DNA from: Tolypeutes matacus
Lineage: Eukaryota > Chordata > Mammalia > Cingulata > Chlamyphoridae
Direction of reading: 5' to 3'
Length of the DNA stretch: 64,000 bases
Assembly (NCBI GenBank): GCA_026826555.1
Contig: JAKSZT010032888.1
Coordinates: 517,389-581,388 of the forward strand
Part shown: positions 11,566 through 22,645 of the stretch, in pieces
Position numbering within the stretch: the stretch's first letter is position 1
Layout: every line of letters begins with the position of its first letter
Notes under the pieces: model-generated
Databases searched by the model: none
What the model was told of the DNA's origin: nothing
The model's input: only the letters and a program-made list of their open reading frames with translations
Position numbers and translations under genes: made by a program

Positions 11566-12321
11566 CTATACTTGGTTCTGGAGTTTGTAGGTGTACATCC
11601 AAGAGACTCAAGTTTTTGGGCTGTCCATGTGCCAGCTGGACCTGGAGCCTCAGCAGAGTTGCAACACCTACACTACAGCTCATTGGACTCACCCAGAACA
11701 GCTAACAAAGAAATGATGATGGACAACAAACATCCCAAGGAACAGAGAGAGTTTGAATCTGCAAGGAAGATAGTCCCATCCATCTTCCCCATGGGATATA
11801 AGCCCCCTCTGAATTAGAGGTGGAGAGGACATCATCCTAGAATCCTCAGGATTGGGGAAAGAACTATGGACAAGACTGGACTTAATGGTATTCTACTATA
11901 GACATATTGTGATTCTAGCAATGGAAGAAATTACAACATTGATGTGGAGCCAGTGGCCTCTTAAGGCTCTGGGGCAGGAAGAGGGAAAAATAGTTGTAAT
12001 GCAGGGGCTTTTTCAGGACTTGGGAATCGTCCTGAATGGCAGTGCAATGACAGATATAGGCCATTTTGTATCATCACATATCATACAGAACTGTGTGGGA
12101 GAGAGTGTAGACTATCATGTGAACAATGGTCCATGCTTAATGGCAAAGCCCCAGGATGTGTTTATCAATTGCAATGAATGTGCCACACCCATGAAGGATG
12201 TTTATGTGGGAGGATGTGGGAGGTGTTGGGAGTGGGGCATATGGAAATCACTATATTTTTTGTGTAACATTTATGTAATCTAAGTATCTTTTTAAAATTT
12301 TTTTAAATTATTATTTTAAAA
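11566..12321 (+). mobile_element. 5'-truncated LINE-1 3' region, sense insertion
   Basis: A 756-bp piece of the distal 3' module of L1, in + orientation, with an A/T-rich tail at 12290-12321. It corresponds to about 31228-31985 and 34180-34884. Two frames (11572-11817 and 11852-12283) are open and homologous to frames in the other copies; see the finding on the 3' region frame. It carries the standard 3' end (taatctaagtatc) without the extra 3' extension found at 34910 and 41879. Confidence 0.75.
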
Positions 12322-12334
12322 AGTGTATGTTCTT
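12322..12334. repeat. Target-site duplication, right (L1 insertion at 11566)
   Basis: AGTGTATGTTCTT, partner of 11555-11565; sequence after it continues antisense ORF2 of the host L1. Confidence 0.55.
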
Positions 12335-12868
12335 TAACCCCCATATGTTTATGCATTTTCTAGTCTTTTGCCTCTTATTGATTTCTAGCTTCATTCATTT
12401 ATGATCAGAGAAAGTGCTTTGTATAATTTCAGTCTTAAAATTCATTAAGACATGTTTTGTGACCTAACATATGCTCAATCCTTGAGAATGATCCATGATC
12501 ACTGAAGAAGAAAATTTATCCTGGAGTTTGGAATTACACTGTTCTGTATATGTCTGTCAGGACTAGTTCATTTATCAAGTTGTTCAAGCTCTGTTTCCTT
12601 ATTAATCTTCTGCCTAAATGTTCTATTCATTGATTTCAGCAATGTATTGAATTCTCCAACTATAATTGTAGAAACATTCTATTTCTCCCTTCAGTTTTGC
12701 TGGCACTTGTTTCATGTATTTTGGGGCATTGGTTAGGTGTATAGATATTTATGATTGTTATTTCTTCTTGGTGGATTGCCCCTTTTAATAATAGGTTATG
12801 TCCTTCTTTGTCTCTTAAAACAGTTCTGCTTTTGAAGTCCATTTTATCTGATATTAATAAAGCTACCT

Positions 12869-13475
12869 GTATTAGCCAAAGAGTTCCTGATCCAAAGTAT
12901 CAGAAATCTGTTGTATGTTATAAAGGGTACTTATTTGGGGTAGAAGTGTACAGTTACAAGGCCTTAAAGAATCCATCTCAAGGTTACTTTTCTCACCAAA
13001 GTGTGTTGCCAATCTCTTCAAGGGATCAGTCTTCCTTCTTCCTCTTAAGGCTCTGTGGTCCCAGCTTCTTCTGAGCTCAGCCATAGGCTGGCATAAGGTT
13101 CATTTCTTTCTAACTCAACTGCTCTGCTCTCTTAACAAGGTCATATTTAAACTATCAGGCAAACGGTTTATCCCTCACCTGGGGTCCCAGGATCAACACC
13201 GACAAAATTCTATCTCTCTTCATTTTTGGTATTTTCTCCTGTGTGCCTTCTTGAGTAAGTATCCATTTATATAGCCCACCAGAGTGGTGGGGACTCAATC
13301 CTGAGTCACAGCCTATTGATGTGGTCAAATCAAAGCCCTAATCTTGATTTAATCAAGTAAACTTAAAAGCCTTTGAATTTAATACAAAGTGTATCACTGC
13401 CAGAGGAACAGACCAATTTAGAAACATAACCAATATATTTTTGTGGAATTCATAAATAATATCAAACTGCTGCTA
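12869..13475 (-). repeat. Dispersed repeat R1, copy b, reverse orientation
   Basis: About 607 bp. It begins on + with tgtattagccaaag and ends with atatcaaactgctgcta, the reverse complement of the two ends of copy a. It interrupts antisense L1 ORF2: the host phrase aaagctac (12860-12866) resumes as tactccagc at 13475. Frames at 12751-13074 and 12872-13084 straddle or lie in it and are not gene-like. Confidence 0.55.
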
Positions 13476-14949
13476 TACTCCAGCTTTTTTTGTTACTATA
13501 TTGCAAAATATCTTTTTCCAGCCTTTCACTTTCAACCAATTTGTATCCTTGAGTGGAAGATGAATCTCTTGTAAGCACTATATAGACAGGTCATATTTTT
13601 ATCCATTCCAAAAGTCTGTATCTTGGGAATACAGACCTGTATTGAATGTTTAATCCATTAAAATTCAATGTTATTACTATAAAGACATTATTTACATAAC
13701 CCATTTTGTCCTTTGGATTTTATGTGTTATGTCTTATTTTCCCCACTCATTTTAGACTTTTAGTTACTTTTACTGATAGTCTTCATTTCTAGAATCTCTT
13801 TCAAGCTTTTCCCATCTTTTCCTTTCAGGCTGCAGCACTCTCTTTAGTATTTCTAATAAGGCCATTCTCTTCATGAAAAGTGTCTCAGTTTCTGTTTATC
13901 TATGAATACACTAAACTCATCCCCATTTTTTGAGGGGTTATTTTGCCAGACCCAGAACTCTTCACTGGCAATTTTCTCTTTCAGTATCTTAAAACTCTCA
14001 TACCACTGCCTTCTCATCTCCATGGTTTCTGATGAGAAATCAGCACTTAATCTTATAGGGTTACACTTTTATGTAATGTATCACTTTGCTTTTGCTGCTT
14101 TCAGAATTCTCTCTTTATCTTTGGCATTTTTCCTTCTAATTAGTAGGTGTCTTGGAGTATGTCTATTAGGATTTATTCAGATTGTAGTATATTGTACTTC
14201 TTGGACATGGATATCTATGTCCTTCAGAAGAGTTTGGAAATCTTTTACCATTATTTCCTCAAATATTCCTTCTGTCTCATTTATTTATCCTTCTCTTCTC
14301 CTTCTGGGATATCCATAATGCAAATATTTGAGCACCTAATGCTGTCATTCAGTTCCCTGCATCCCTGCTCATTTTTTCCATTTTTTTTCTTTATCTGTTT
14401 TTATGTCTGTTCAATTTTGGAAGCCTTGTCTTCTATCACACTGATCCTTTATTTTGCCTCTTCAAGTATACTGTTGTATGTCTCCATTGTATTTTTTATT
14501 TCATTTATTGCACCTTTCATTCCATAAGACCTGTTACTTTTCTTTGCATGCTTTCAAATTCTTGTGTTCACCCAGTGTCTTCATGATATTCTTATTCTTT
14601 TTCACATTCTCATTGAATTTATTAAGAAGATTTGTTTGAACATCTGTGGTTAACTGTCTCAAATCCTGTATGTTGCCAGGAGGTTTAATTTTTTTCTTTC
14701 ACTGGACCATATCCTGTTTCTTAGTATGTCTTGTAATATTTTGCTGGTGTCTTGGCATCTGCTTTTCTTGATGTTTTTATTCTGGGCTCAGCTTCACTCT
14801 TTAGCCTAAGACTTTTTTGTTGAATGGCTTTGTGCTAAAGCTCCTCTTTGACACTTATTTAAATGTATTTTAGAACATTATAATAATTCGTGTTTAACAA
14901 ATCAGATTTTTTGTGATGTTATTCTTCTGTTTCTTGCCCTTTCTACCCT

Positions 14950-15345
14950 GACAGTGGTGATGTTGGCACAATGAAAGCAGGTAGTAATCTGAATCATGCA
15001 GGCTGAAACTGTGCACATTGCCCCAGAAATTAATAAGGGTCTGCCTACATTTCTTTCTTGCCAGGGATGGGGTAAAAACCTAGCTTGTGGTTGGTATTCT
15101 AAATTGTGCAGGCTGAAAATGCCTGCAGTTGCCCAGAGAGACTGATGAAGTTCTGCTCAACTTCCTCCACTGCTGGGGGCAACAATGGAGCCAACGGTGT
15201 GGGAAGTAATTTATACTATCTGAACTGAAACTCTCTGTAGTTCACTGGAAAGACTGGTGAAGCACCACCCACTTTCCTCCCCTGTCAGGGGTGGGATTGG
15301 AGCCTAGGTTTGGGCAGTAATCTGACCTGGAGGGAAAGAATTTGA
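14950..15345 (-). repeat. Tandem ~110-bp units in an LINE-1 5' region
   Basis: Three units and part of a fourth. The anchor ggctgaaa occurs at 15001 and 15111 and as gaactgaaa near 15222; the anchor agtaatctga occurs near 14983 and 15315, with agtaatttat at 15206. Each unit ends in a gggtggg/ggagcc-like phrase. This is the arrangement of monomers in some mammalian L1 promoters. Confidence 0.65.
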
Positions 15346-15838
15346 TCCTTACCAAACAGTAAGTCGTTATAATTTTCATTCAGCCCCACTTTGACTTCTG
15401 CCTGGGATGGAGTTAAAATTAATTCTACTGGCTTTTTCTGACCTACTCAGGATGAAACTTTAACTCTACTTAGAATTGGGCTCTAGCCAGCTGAATTTAT
15501 TAATCAAGAGCTGAAGTCACTGCCCAACCATCTCCTTCTCCCCTGTTTCTGGGAAATGGAGTTTCTAACTACAGCCAGGGTGTGCCTCCCAAGGTGGTCA
15601 CCAGTGGGAATGGGAACAGACCTCCACAGTGTGGAATGTGTGACTAATAAATCTTCACCACAGATGGCCAGTCTCATACTTCAGTTCTTCCAATGATTTT
15701 ACACAGTGCACTGCTTGTCTCCTGAGACCCCCCCAAACAAGGGTTTTTGATACAGCCTTTCTGATTACTAACTGCATTGCAGGAAAATCTGACTCTTAGA
15801 GATTCCCTACTCTGCCACTATCTTACCTATCTCTCCTG

Positions 15839-16619
15839 AATGCATCTTGGGGAATTAAGAAAATAAAAATTATTTGGGAGATTATGGAAGTGGGTGACAT
15901 GATTGAGCATGGTATCCCATCTTCACTCCAGAAGTCCCTGTCCTTGGGAGCTCCAGTGCCCAAATCTGAGCTCAGTCAGGTCTCTTTAGGCCCCTCCATC
16001 CATAGCACCAGGGCCTACACTTCTTTTATATCTGCTACCCACCCTTTCAAAAGCACCTAACAACATATAACTGCAGAGTTTCACTTCAGGTTCACAGCAT
16101 TAATTCCTTCTTTACCTAAATTGATCTTCTGCTGCAATTCTTAGTTGTGAACTCTTTACCCATTTTTCCCCTCACTCCTTCTCTGACACTCCCCTGTGCT
16201 ATCTTCCAGTGACCCAGCTTTGTTGTTTGTTCCCATCTTGGTCCCTTGCCTGGCCCCTAACTCACCCCTGAGAGGTTATTCTTCTCCTATCCTATATTTC
16301 TTGCTGGATTTTCATGCTGACCCCAACTCCTGCCAACACAAAAGTCATGCTTCATCTTGAATTCTCTGATCCTTCCTTCTTATTCAGAAATCTATGGATA
16401 CCCTTATGCTAACATAATTTTGATTCCACAAACCCTTAGTGGAGGTTTTTGTGTCATGGTCACCTGAGGTTTGTGGAATCAAATCTTATAAATATAGACA
16501 TCTATTTTCTACCTTCCAAATATTTAATCTATAAAATAATAAATTTTCTAAATTTCTATATTTTTCACCTTCTAATTTCTAATTTCTAAATTTGAAATTC
16601 AGAAATAGAGACTCAAGTC
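15839..16619. other. Unassigned spacer with a hairpin-forming inverted repeat
   Basis: No gene or recognised repeat. It contains the inverted repeat listed at 16419-16483. The rest is plain mixed-composition sequence. Confidence 0.4.
16419..16483. repeat. Perfect 16-bp inverted repeat, 33-nt loop
   Basis: TTTGATTCCACAAACC at 16419-16434 and its exact complement at 16468-16483. No protein-coding or known element context. Confidence 0.8.
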
Positions 16620-18035
16620 TATGATCAATTGATTTTTTGAAAGCCTAAGTCCACAAAGTAGGGGAAGAATAGTCTCTACAACAAATGCTTCTGGGAGAAC
16701 AGGATATTAACAGGCAAATGAAAGAAGGGGGACATCTGTCTCACACCATATTCAAAAATTAACTCAAAATGCTTTAAAGACCTAAATAAATGAGCCAAGA
16801 CTATAAAATGAGAAGAAAAAACATAAGGAAGCATCTTCAGGTCATTGTGTTAGGCAATAGTTTCTTAGACTTTATACCTAAAGCACAAGCAGCAAAAGAA
16901 AAAAAATAGTTAAATGGGACCTTATGAAAATTTTAAAACTTTTGTGCATCAAAGGACCTTATCATGAATTACAAAAAGAAAACCTATTCAGTGGGAGAAA
17001 ATATTTGGAAATCACATATCCAAAAAGAGTTTAATATCAGAATACACAAAGAAATCTTATAATTCTGAAATAAAAAGACAGGCAACCAATTAAAAAATGT
17101 GTAAAAGATTTGGATAGACATTTCTCCAAAGAAGATATATAAATGGCCAAAAAGTACATGAAAAGATCCTCAAAATCATTAGCTATTAGGGAAATGCAGA
17201 GAATGTGGAGAAATAGCAACATTCATTCATTGCTGGTGGGAATGTAAAATAGTGCTGGTTGCTGTGGAAGACTGACAGTTCCTCAGAAATTTAAGAATAG
17301 AATTACCATATGAACCTGCAATCCCACCTCTAGGTAAATATCACAATGATTTGAAAGCAGGGTGCACCCAATGTTCATAGCAGTATTATTTACAATGGAC
17401 AAAAGATGAAAGTAACCCATGTCCATCAACGAATGAATGGATGAATAAAATGTGCTATATACATGAAATGGAATATTATTCAGCCATAAAATGAAGTATT
17501 GATGAATGGATAACTTCAATGAACCTTGAAGACCTCATGTTGAGTAAAATAAGCCATATACAAAAAGACAAATATTGTTTAAAATAATTAGAATAACCAA
17601 ATGCAGAGAGTCAGAATCTAGAATATGGGTTACCAGGGTCTGAGTTGACTGTAGGAAATTAGGAGTTAATGCTTAAATTGTAGAGTTCTAGTAAAGTTAA
17701 TGGTAAGTTTCGGTAATGGATGGTGGTAATGGTAGCACAACATTGTGAATGTAAAGAACAGCACTCAACTATATATAGAATATGATTAACAGGAGGTATT
17801 TTAGGCTGTTTGCATGTAAAAAAGATATTTAAAATCAAAACAAAGGAACGTACAATGTAAACAGAGAACTGTATTGTAAATGACAGAATATAATTAATCA
17901 TACAGTTATAAAAATGTTCTTTCATGAATTGTAACAAATGTATCACAATAATGCAAGGTGTTAGTAATATGGTGGTATATAGGAACTCTGTATTTTATTC
18001 CTGGTTTTTCTGTATAACTACAACTTCTCTAATTT
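16620..18035 (+). mobile_element. LINE-1 ORF2 C-terminal half and 3' UTR, sense
   Basis: Begins gatcaattgattttttgaaa, then ggggaagaatagtctctac, atctgtctcacaccatattc, agtgggagaaaatatttgg, cccatgtccatcaacgaatg and so on, in normal L1 ORF2 order. It closes with the 3' UTR and an A-run at about 18027-18035. Frameshifted throughout; minus-strand frames at 17037-17946 are shadows. Confidence 0.85.
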
Positions 18036-18039
18036 AAAA

Positions 18040-19385
18040 AATCAATGTGTGAGCAATGTGTGGGTTTATTTGTGAATTTTCAGTTCTGTTCCAATGGTCT
18101 AGTCATCTGTCTTTATGTTAGTACCACAACTCATTTGATTACTGTAATTTTGCAATACAATGTGAAGTTTAGAAATCTGGAATTGTGAGTTGTCCAACTT
18201 TGTTCTTTTTCAAAATTGTTTTGTATATTCAAGGCACCTTGTAGTTCCACATGAATTTGAAGAACAAGATTTCCTTTTCTTCAAAAACAGCTGCTGGAAT
18301 TTTGATAGGAAATGCACTGAATCTGTAGATTACTTTGCATAATACTGAAATCTTAGCAATACTAAATTTTCCATTCCATTCACTTGTAATATCTTGTTAC
18401 ATATTTATATCTTATTTAATATCTTTCACAGTATTTTTTTTTTCTTCCAGTTTTCAATGTATAAGTGTTTTATATCCTTGGTTAAATATATTCCTAAATA
18501 TTTTATTCCTTTTATGCCATTGTAAATGGAATTGTTTTCTTAATTTCCTCTTTGAATACCAGTGCACAGGAACAGAATTTTTCATGTGTATTGATCTTTT
18601 ACACTGCTACTTGAAACTCATTTATTAGCTCTAATAATTTTCTTGTAGATTTCTTTGGATTTTCTCTCTATATAAATATGTCATCTGCAAATAAAGATAG
18701 CTTTAATTTTTCCCTTCCAATTTGCATATCTTTGTTCTTTTTATTTTTTATTTTTATTTTTATTTTTTTGCTTAAGTGCTCTGGCTATAACTTCTAGTAC
18801 AATATTGAATAGCAGTGGTAAAATTTGGCATCCTTGACTTATTCCCAATCTTAGAAGGAACAGTTTCAGTATCTTGCCATAAAGGCTGATGTTAGCTGTA
18901 GGTTTTTCATAAATTGCCTTTATTATGTTGAGAAATTTCCCTTATAGTCCTAGTTTTCTGAGTGTTCTTCACAAGAAATGGTGCTAGATTCTGCCAAATG
19001 CATTTTCTGTCCCTATTGAAGTCATTGTGGTTTAAGAAATCCCTTTTCTGTTTATACAATTTATTATATTGGTTGGTTTTCATATGTTGAATAACACTTT
19101 CAATCCTGGGATAAATACAACTTGGTCATCATGTTTAATCTTTTCAATATGTTATAAATTCAGTTTCCTAGTGATAAGTAAAGGATTTTTGCTCTATATT
19201 CATAATGGAAATTTGTCTGTAATTTTCATTCTTATGGTATCTTTCTTAGGCTTTGGTATCAGTGAAATAATGGGCTCCATATGTCTGTGGAGATTGGAGT
19301 AAGAATGAAAGTTGACAATCATGCTCAATGTAGAGGTAACATCAGTAATCTTTTTTATTTGTCTGTTTTGGGGAGGATATATTGA
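18040..19385 (-). mobile_element. LINE-1 ORF2 middle part, antisense
   Basis: Complement of ORF2 (ccaatggtctagtcatctgt, atgtcatctgcaaataaag, ggctttggtatcagtgaaat). A TTTTTA microsatellite interrupts it at about 18737-18768. The 97-codon plus-strand frame 18335-18628 is a shadow. The 3' and 5' ends are missing. Confidence 0.85.
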
Positions 19386-20644
19386 ATGTTTACTTGTATG
19401 GAAAAGTTAATAGCTTCAATTTGAGATATATTTCAGTTTATAGGTCTGTGACATGCACAAGAAGAGTTTAAAGCTGAGAAATAAAATCCACACAATTATT
19501 TTGAACACAGCATAGAAGAAGACTGGCAAATATAGAAGCAATTAAGGAAATGTATAAGATTTCCATGGCAGTGTATAGAAATTTATTTTGAGATGATTCA
19601 ATAGTATTGCTTTAGAAATTATTGGTGAAAACACTGGGAAGGAGTACTAGTGTAGTTTGAAGACAGTCAAGAGATTCAGATATCAGAAAATCCTATTAAA
19701 AAGAAAGTTCTCTTAAAGAAGTCATGGTCCAATTCTAGCTTGATTCCAATAAAAGGCAGACACACTAATTGGATTTAATTTTGAGATCACTGGTGATCTT
19801 TATTGTAGTTATTTCAGGTGAAATCAAAGTTACCTTAGAAATTCAGAGGGTGATGAGATGTGAGAAAATGGTAACTAAATGTGGATGGCTCTCCAAGTCC
19901 AGTTGTGAAGAAGGAAAACATGGGGCATGAGCAGAAAGATCATAGTTTCAGAGACGATTTCGGTTTTTAGATGGAAGACAGTGTGCTTAAATCATGACAG
20001 CATGTATGGGAAATATATGGAAAGGTTGCTGGTAAAAGGGGTTTAGTGTATAGTCAAAAATTCAAATTTACCAAGAAACTAAAAGAGAAAGGGGACCATG
20101 TAGAGAAATTGGACAGCCAGGGGTAGAGATGATTCCTAACTTTAATTTTAATCTTTACAGAACAAAATGTTATAATTTCTGTTAATTTCTTAAAGAATAT
20201 TAAAATAGTACATCTCATCCAAATAAATAGAAGAGAGAAATTGGACAAAAGAAAGCATTCAGGAGGAAAAAAAGAACATAGAACAGAGAGCACAAATAGC
20301 ACATGAAAAGAAGGCAGAATTAACTAAATGTATACTCTGAAATTTATTAATTCTATTTAATTCAACTGTATTTAACATTTACAATTAATGAATATAAATT
20401 TTCCTCTTTAAAATCAAAATTTTCATGTGGATTTAAAAACAAATGTATCTATATATACATTAAGATATAAGGCACTCATCTAAGACATACAGCAAAAGGT
20501 GGAAAACAATATATCATATAAAACTTTAAAAATAGTATATTTTATTTCATTTTGACAATATCAAATAAAAGAAATGCTGAGGAAAATACTATAAATTTAG
20601 TGCCCTTTCATAATGATAAAAAGGTTTGAATTCCCAGGAAAACA
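19386..20644. other. Unassigned; possible ancient repeat pieces
   Basis: 19395-19470 shares a phrase (agcttcaatttgagatatattt) with 35900-35930 (cttcaattcaagatatatttt), suggesting fragments of one old mammalian-wide repeat. The rest is AT-rich with no recognisable feature. Confidence 0.35.
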
Positions 20645-21100
20645 TAGCATTTTTTAAAAGAAATTGTGAGTTAAAACAATCATGCATACCATACATCATT
20701 CCCATACATCAAACTACCACCACCACTTTACATTGTTGTGAAATATTTGTTACAAATGCTGAAAGAACATAATCATATTAATACTGCTACTGCTATCTAA
20801 AGTTCATAATTATATTTGGTGTATTTTTTCCACAAACCTCCTATTATTAACACCATGTATTAGAATTGTACATTTGTTATAATTCATGAGAGATCCTTCT
20901 CATATTTGTACTGTTAACCACAGTCCATCATTCATCACAAGAGTTCACTGTGTTATGTGGTTCCCTGTCTTGTGCAAACGATCCACAGTGTACACTCAGT
21001 GGCTTTCAGGTTCATCACAGAGTTGGGCTGTCATCAGCTCTGAAAACAGAGCATTTTTAAATTTGTACACAAAGAATACTGTTGCCTATGAAAAGTGATA
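20645..21100 (-). mobile_element. LINE-1 3' UTR fragment, antisense
   Basis: Same 3' UTR type as 6421-6905: attgtgagttaaaacaatca, cattcccatacatcaaac, then acattgttgtgaaatatttg and the tactgttaaccacagtcc segment. The frame at 20886-21098 is not gene-like. Confidence 0.7.
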
Positions 21101-21889
21101 GAAGTACAATGTCACAGATTTGAGGACTTTTTTAATAACTCTCAGCAATTGATAGAATAAGCAGACAAAATATAATGAATATATAAATATTTGTTCACTT
21201 TAAATAACAAATTTAACTTAATGCACAATATACAGAACAGCAAAGTATACCTTTTCCCATGCACTTAAACTAAATGGAGCAAGAGGGAGAAGGAGACTAC
21301 AGTCCTCCTGACATAGGAAGTGCTGAGCAGGGAAGGAAGGTGGAGGAAAAGAGAAGGGACCAGATGTGGACTTGTTCGGATGATGGTGCACAGGATATGC
21401 TGATGGGATGGATGTGGGGTGGATGGAAAGTGAGAAGTCAAGAAACACAAGAAAGCTGTTACCAGAACCCCTGTCAGTTGCAGTTCCTGAACATGGAGCC
21501 AGAGGAGGAGCACGTTCCTGGGAGCAGCCCAGATTTCCATATTGGCATTCTAAACAACCACATGGAGGCATCATAAACCAGTTCTGTGTCTATCAGGACT
21601 GCACAAAAAGAAATGGGATAAATAGATAAGTGCAGAAGTACATGCCAGTATAGAGGATGTTTAAAGCCAAAGTGCTCCAGGGAGGGAACATGGTGCTGAA
21701 GAAGGAAAGGAGTCCATGGACTGAGCCCTGAGGAAACATTTATGCTGAGAGGCTTTGGAGAAATGGAGAACCCAGCAGAGAGGCAGAAGGGGATGGGCAG
21801 TAATACGAGATAAACAAATGAAAAAACAGGAGAATGTAGTGAATCAGAAACTAACTGATTCCAAGGAGGTGAGAATAACAGTGTCAAAT
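21101..21889. other. Unassigned, includes purine-rich stretch
   Basis: 21270-21860 is purine-rich on + and resembles an old mammalian-wide repeat (ggactgagccctgaggaaac near 21719) that I cannot name. Frames here (21218-21574 -, 21274-21576 +, 21474-21980 -) exist because of the purine bias and show no recognisable domain. Confidence 0.35.
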
Positions 21890-22645
21890 GTAGCTGATGG
21901 AATAAATTAGAAGAGGAAAATTTGGGGATAATGGAAATGTTCTTAAACTGGATCGTGGTAAGGCTTGCATAGGTCTGCATTTACCAAAAAAAAAGTGTAT
22001 ATTTAATTTTATGAATTTTACATCATGTCAATAATACCTCAATAATTGTTTAAAAATGTTCACATACACCTGTCATATGATTAAGCTTTCCTACTGCCAC
22101 GTAGTCACCCAGGGGAAATGAAAACACATGTTTATAAAAAGGATTTGTACATGGAAATTCACATCTGTATTCATAGTACTCCAAATTTGAAGCAACAGAA
22201 AAATCCACAGTGAGGAAAATAAACATACTGTAACATATTCAATGCCAAAAAACTCAATGGTTAAAGCAGAGAGAAATGCTGATCCACATAGCAACAATAA
22301 CAAATTTCAAAGCATTCTTTTGAGCTAATGACACATGCACCAAAGAGTGTATCCTGATATATTTCATTTTTAGGAATTACAAAAAGTGGTAAAAATGATG
22401 TGTGGTGATAGAAATCAGAACAAAGGCTGCATGTGTACGAATGACTTTAGGTGTTGATTAAAGGTACAGGAGTTATTTTCTAGATTAATGGAAATTAATG
22501 ATTCATATCATTCATAATGATCATAATAATGACAGGGTTTTTGGATATTGTAGGGTATGGGGGAGTGAAAAGTTTTCAAATTTGACACTCATTCAGTTAA
22601 GATTGACACATTTCACTGCATTTTAATTTTACATCACTTTAAAAA
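21890..22645 (+). mobile_element. Two old LINE-1 (L1M-type) 3' ends, sense
   Basis: 21890-22035 ends with cctcaataattg, the closing phrase of an old L1 3' UTR. From 22036 a second copy starts in ORF2 C-terminal sequence (ggggaaatgaaaacacatg, aaggatttgtacatg, aagcaacagaaaaatcc) and ends near 22640 in tttgacactcattcag and cactttaaaa. Confidence 0.6.

Larger units (their letters stand above)
10490..15838 (-). mobile_element. LINE-1, antisense, reaching its 5' end; two later insertions
   Basis: Read on the minus strand from about 15838, this gives an L1 5' end (a degenerate gccactatcttacctatctc phrase matching the usual starting region), a 5' region with tandem units (14950-15345), the ORF1 area and the ORF2 N-terminal half. 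It then runs to mid-ORF2 at 10490 (ggatgctgtattttgtcaaa). The host element is interrupted by an L1 3' fragment (11566-12321) and by R1 copy b (12869-13475). Stops and frameshifts are everywhere; the longer plus-strand frames (13902-14318, 14147-14527) are shadows of pyrimidine-rich antisense. The 3' part of the same element may be the antisense L1 at 7500-8600, with the sense L1 at 8600-10450 between them. Confidence 0.7.

Noticed and set aside
13902..14639. Hydrophobic overlapping frames resembling a membrane protein
   Set aside because: They are the complement of purine-rich L1 ORF1/ORF2 sequence; antisense L1 commonly gives F/L/S-rich frames.
21218..21980. Overlapping frames on both strands (up to 168 codons)
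   Set aside because: Purine-rich composition keeps both strands free of stops; no domain, and part resembles an old repeat.
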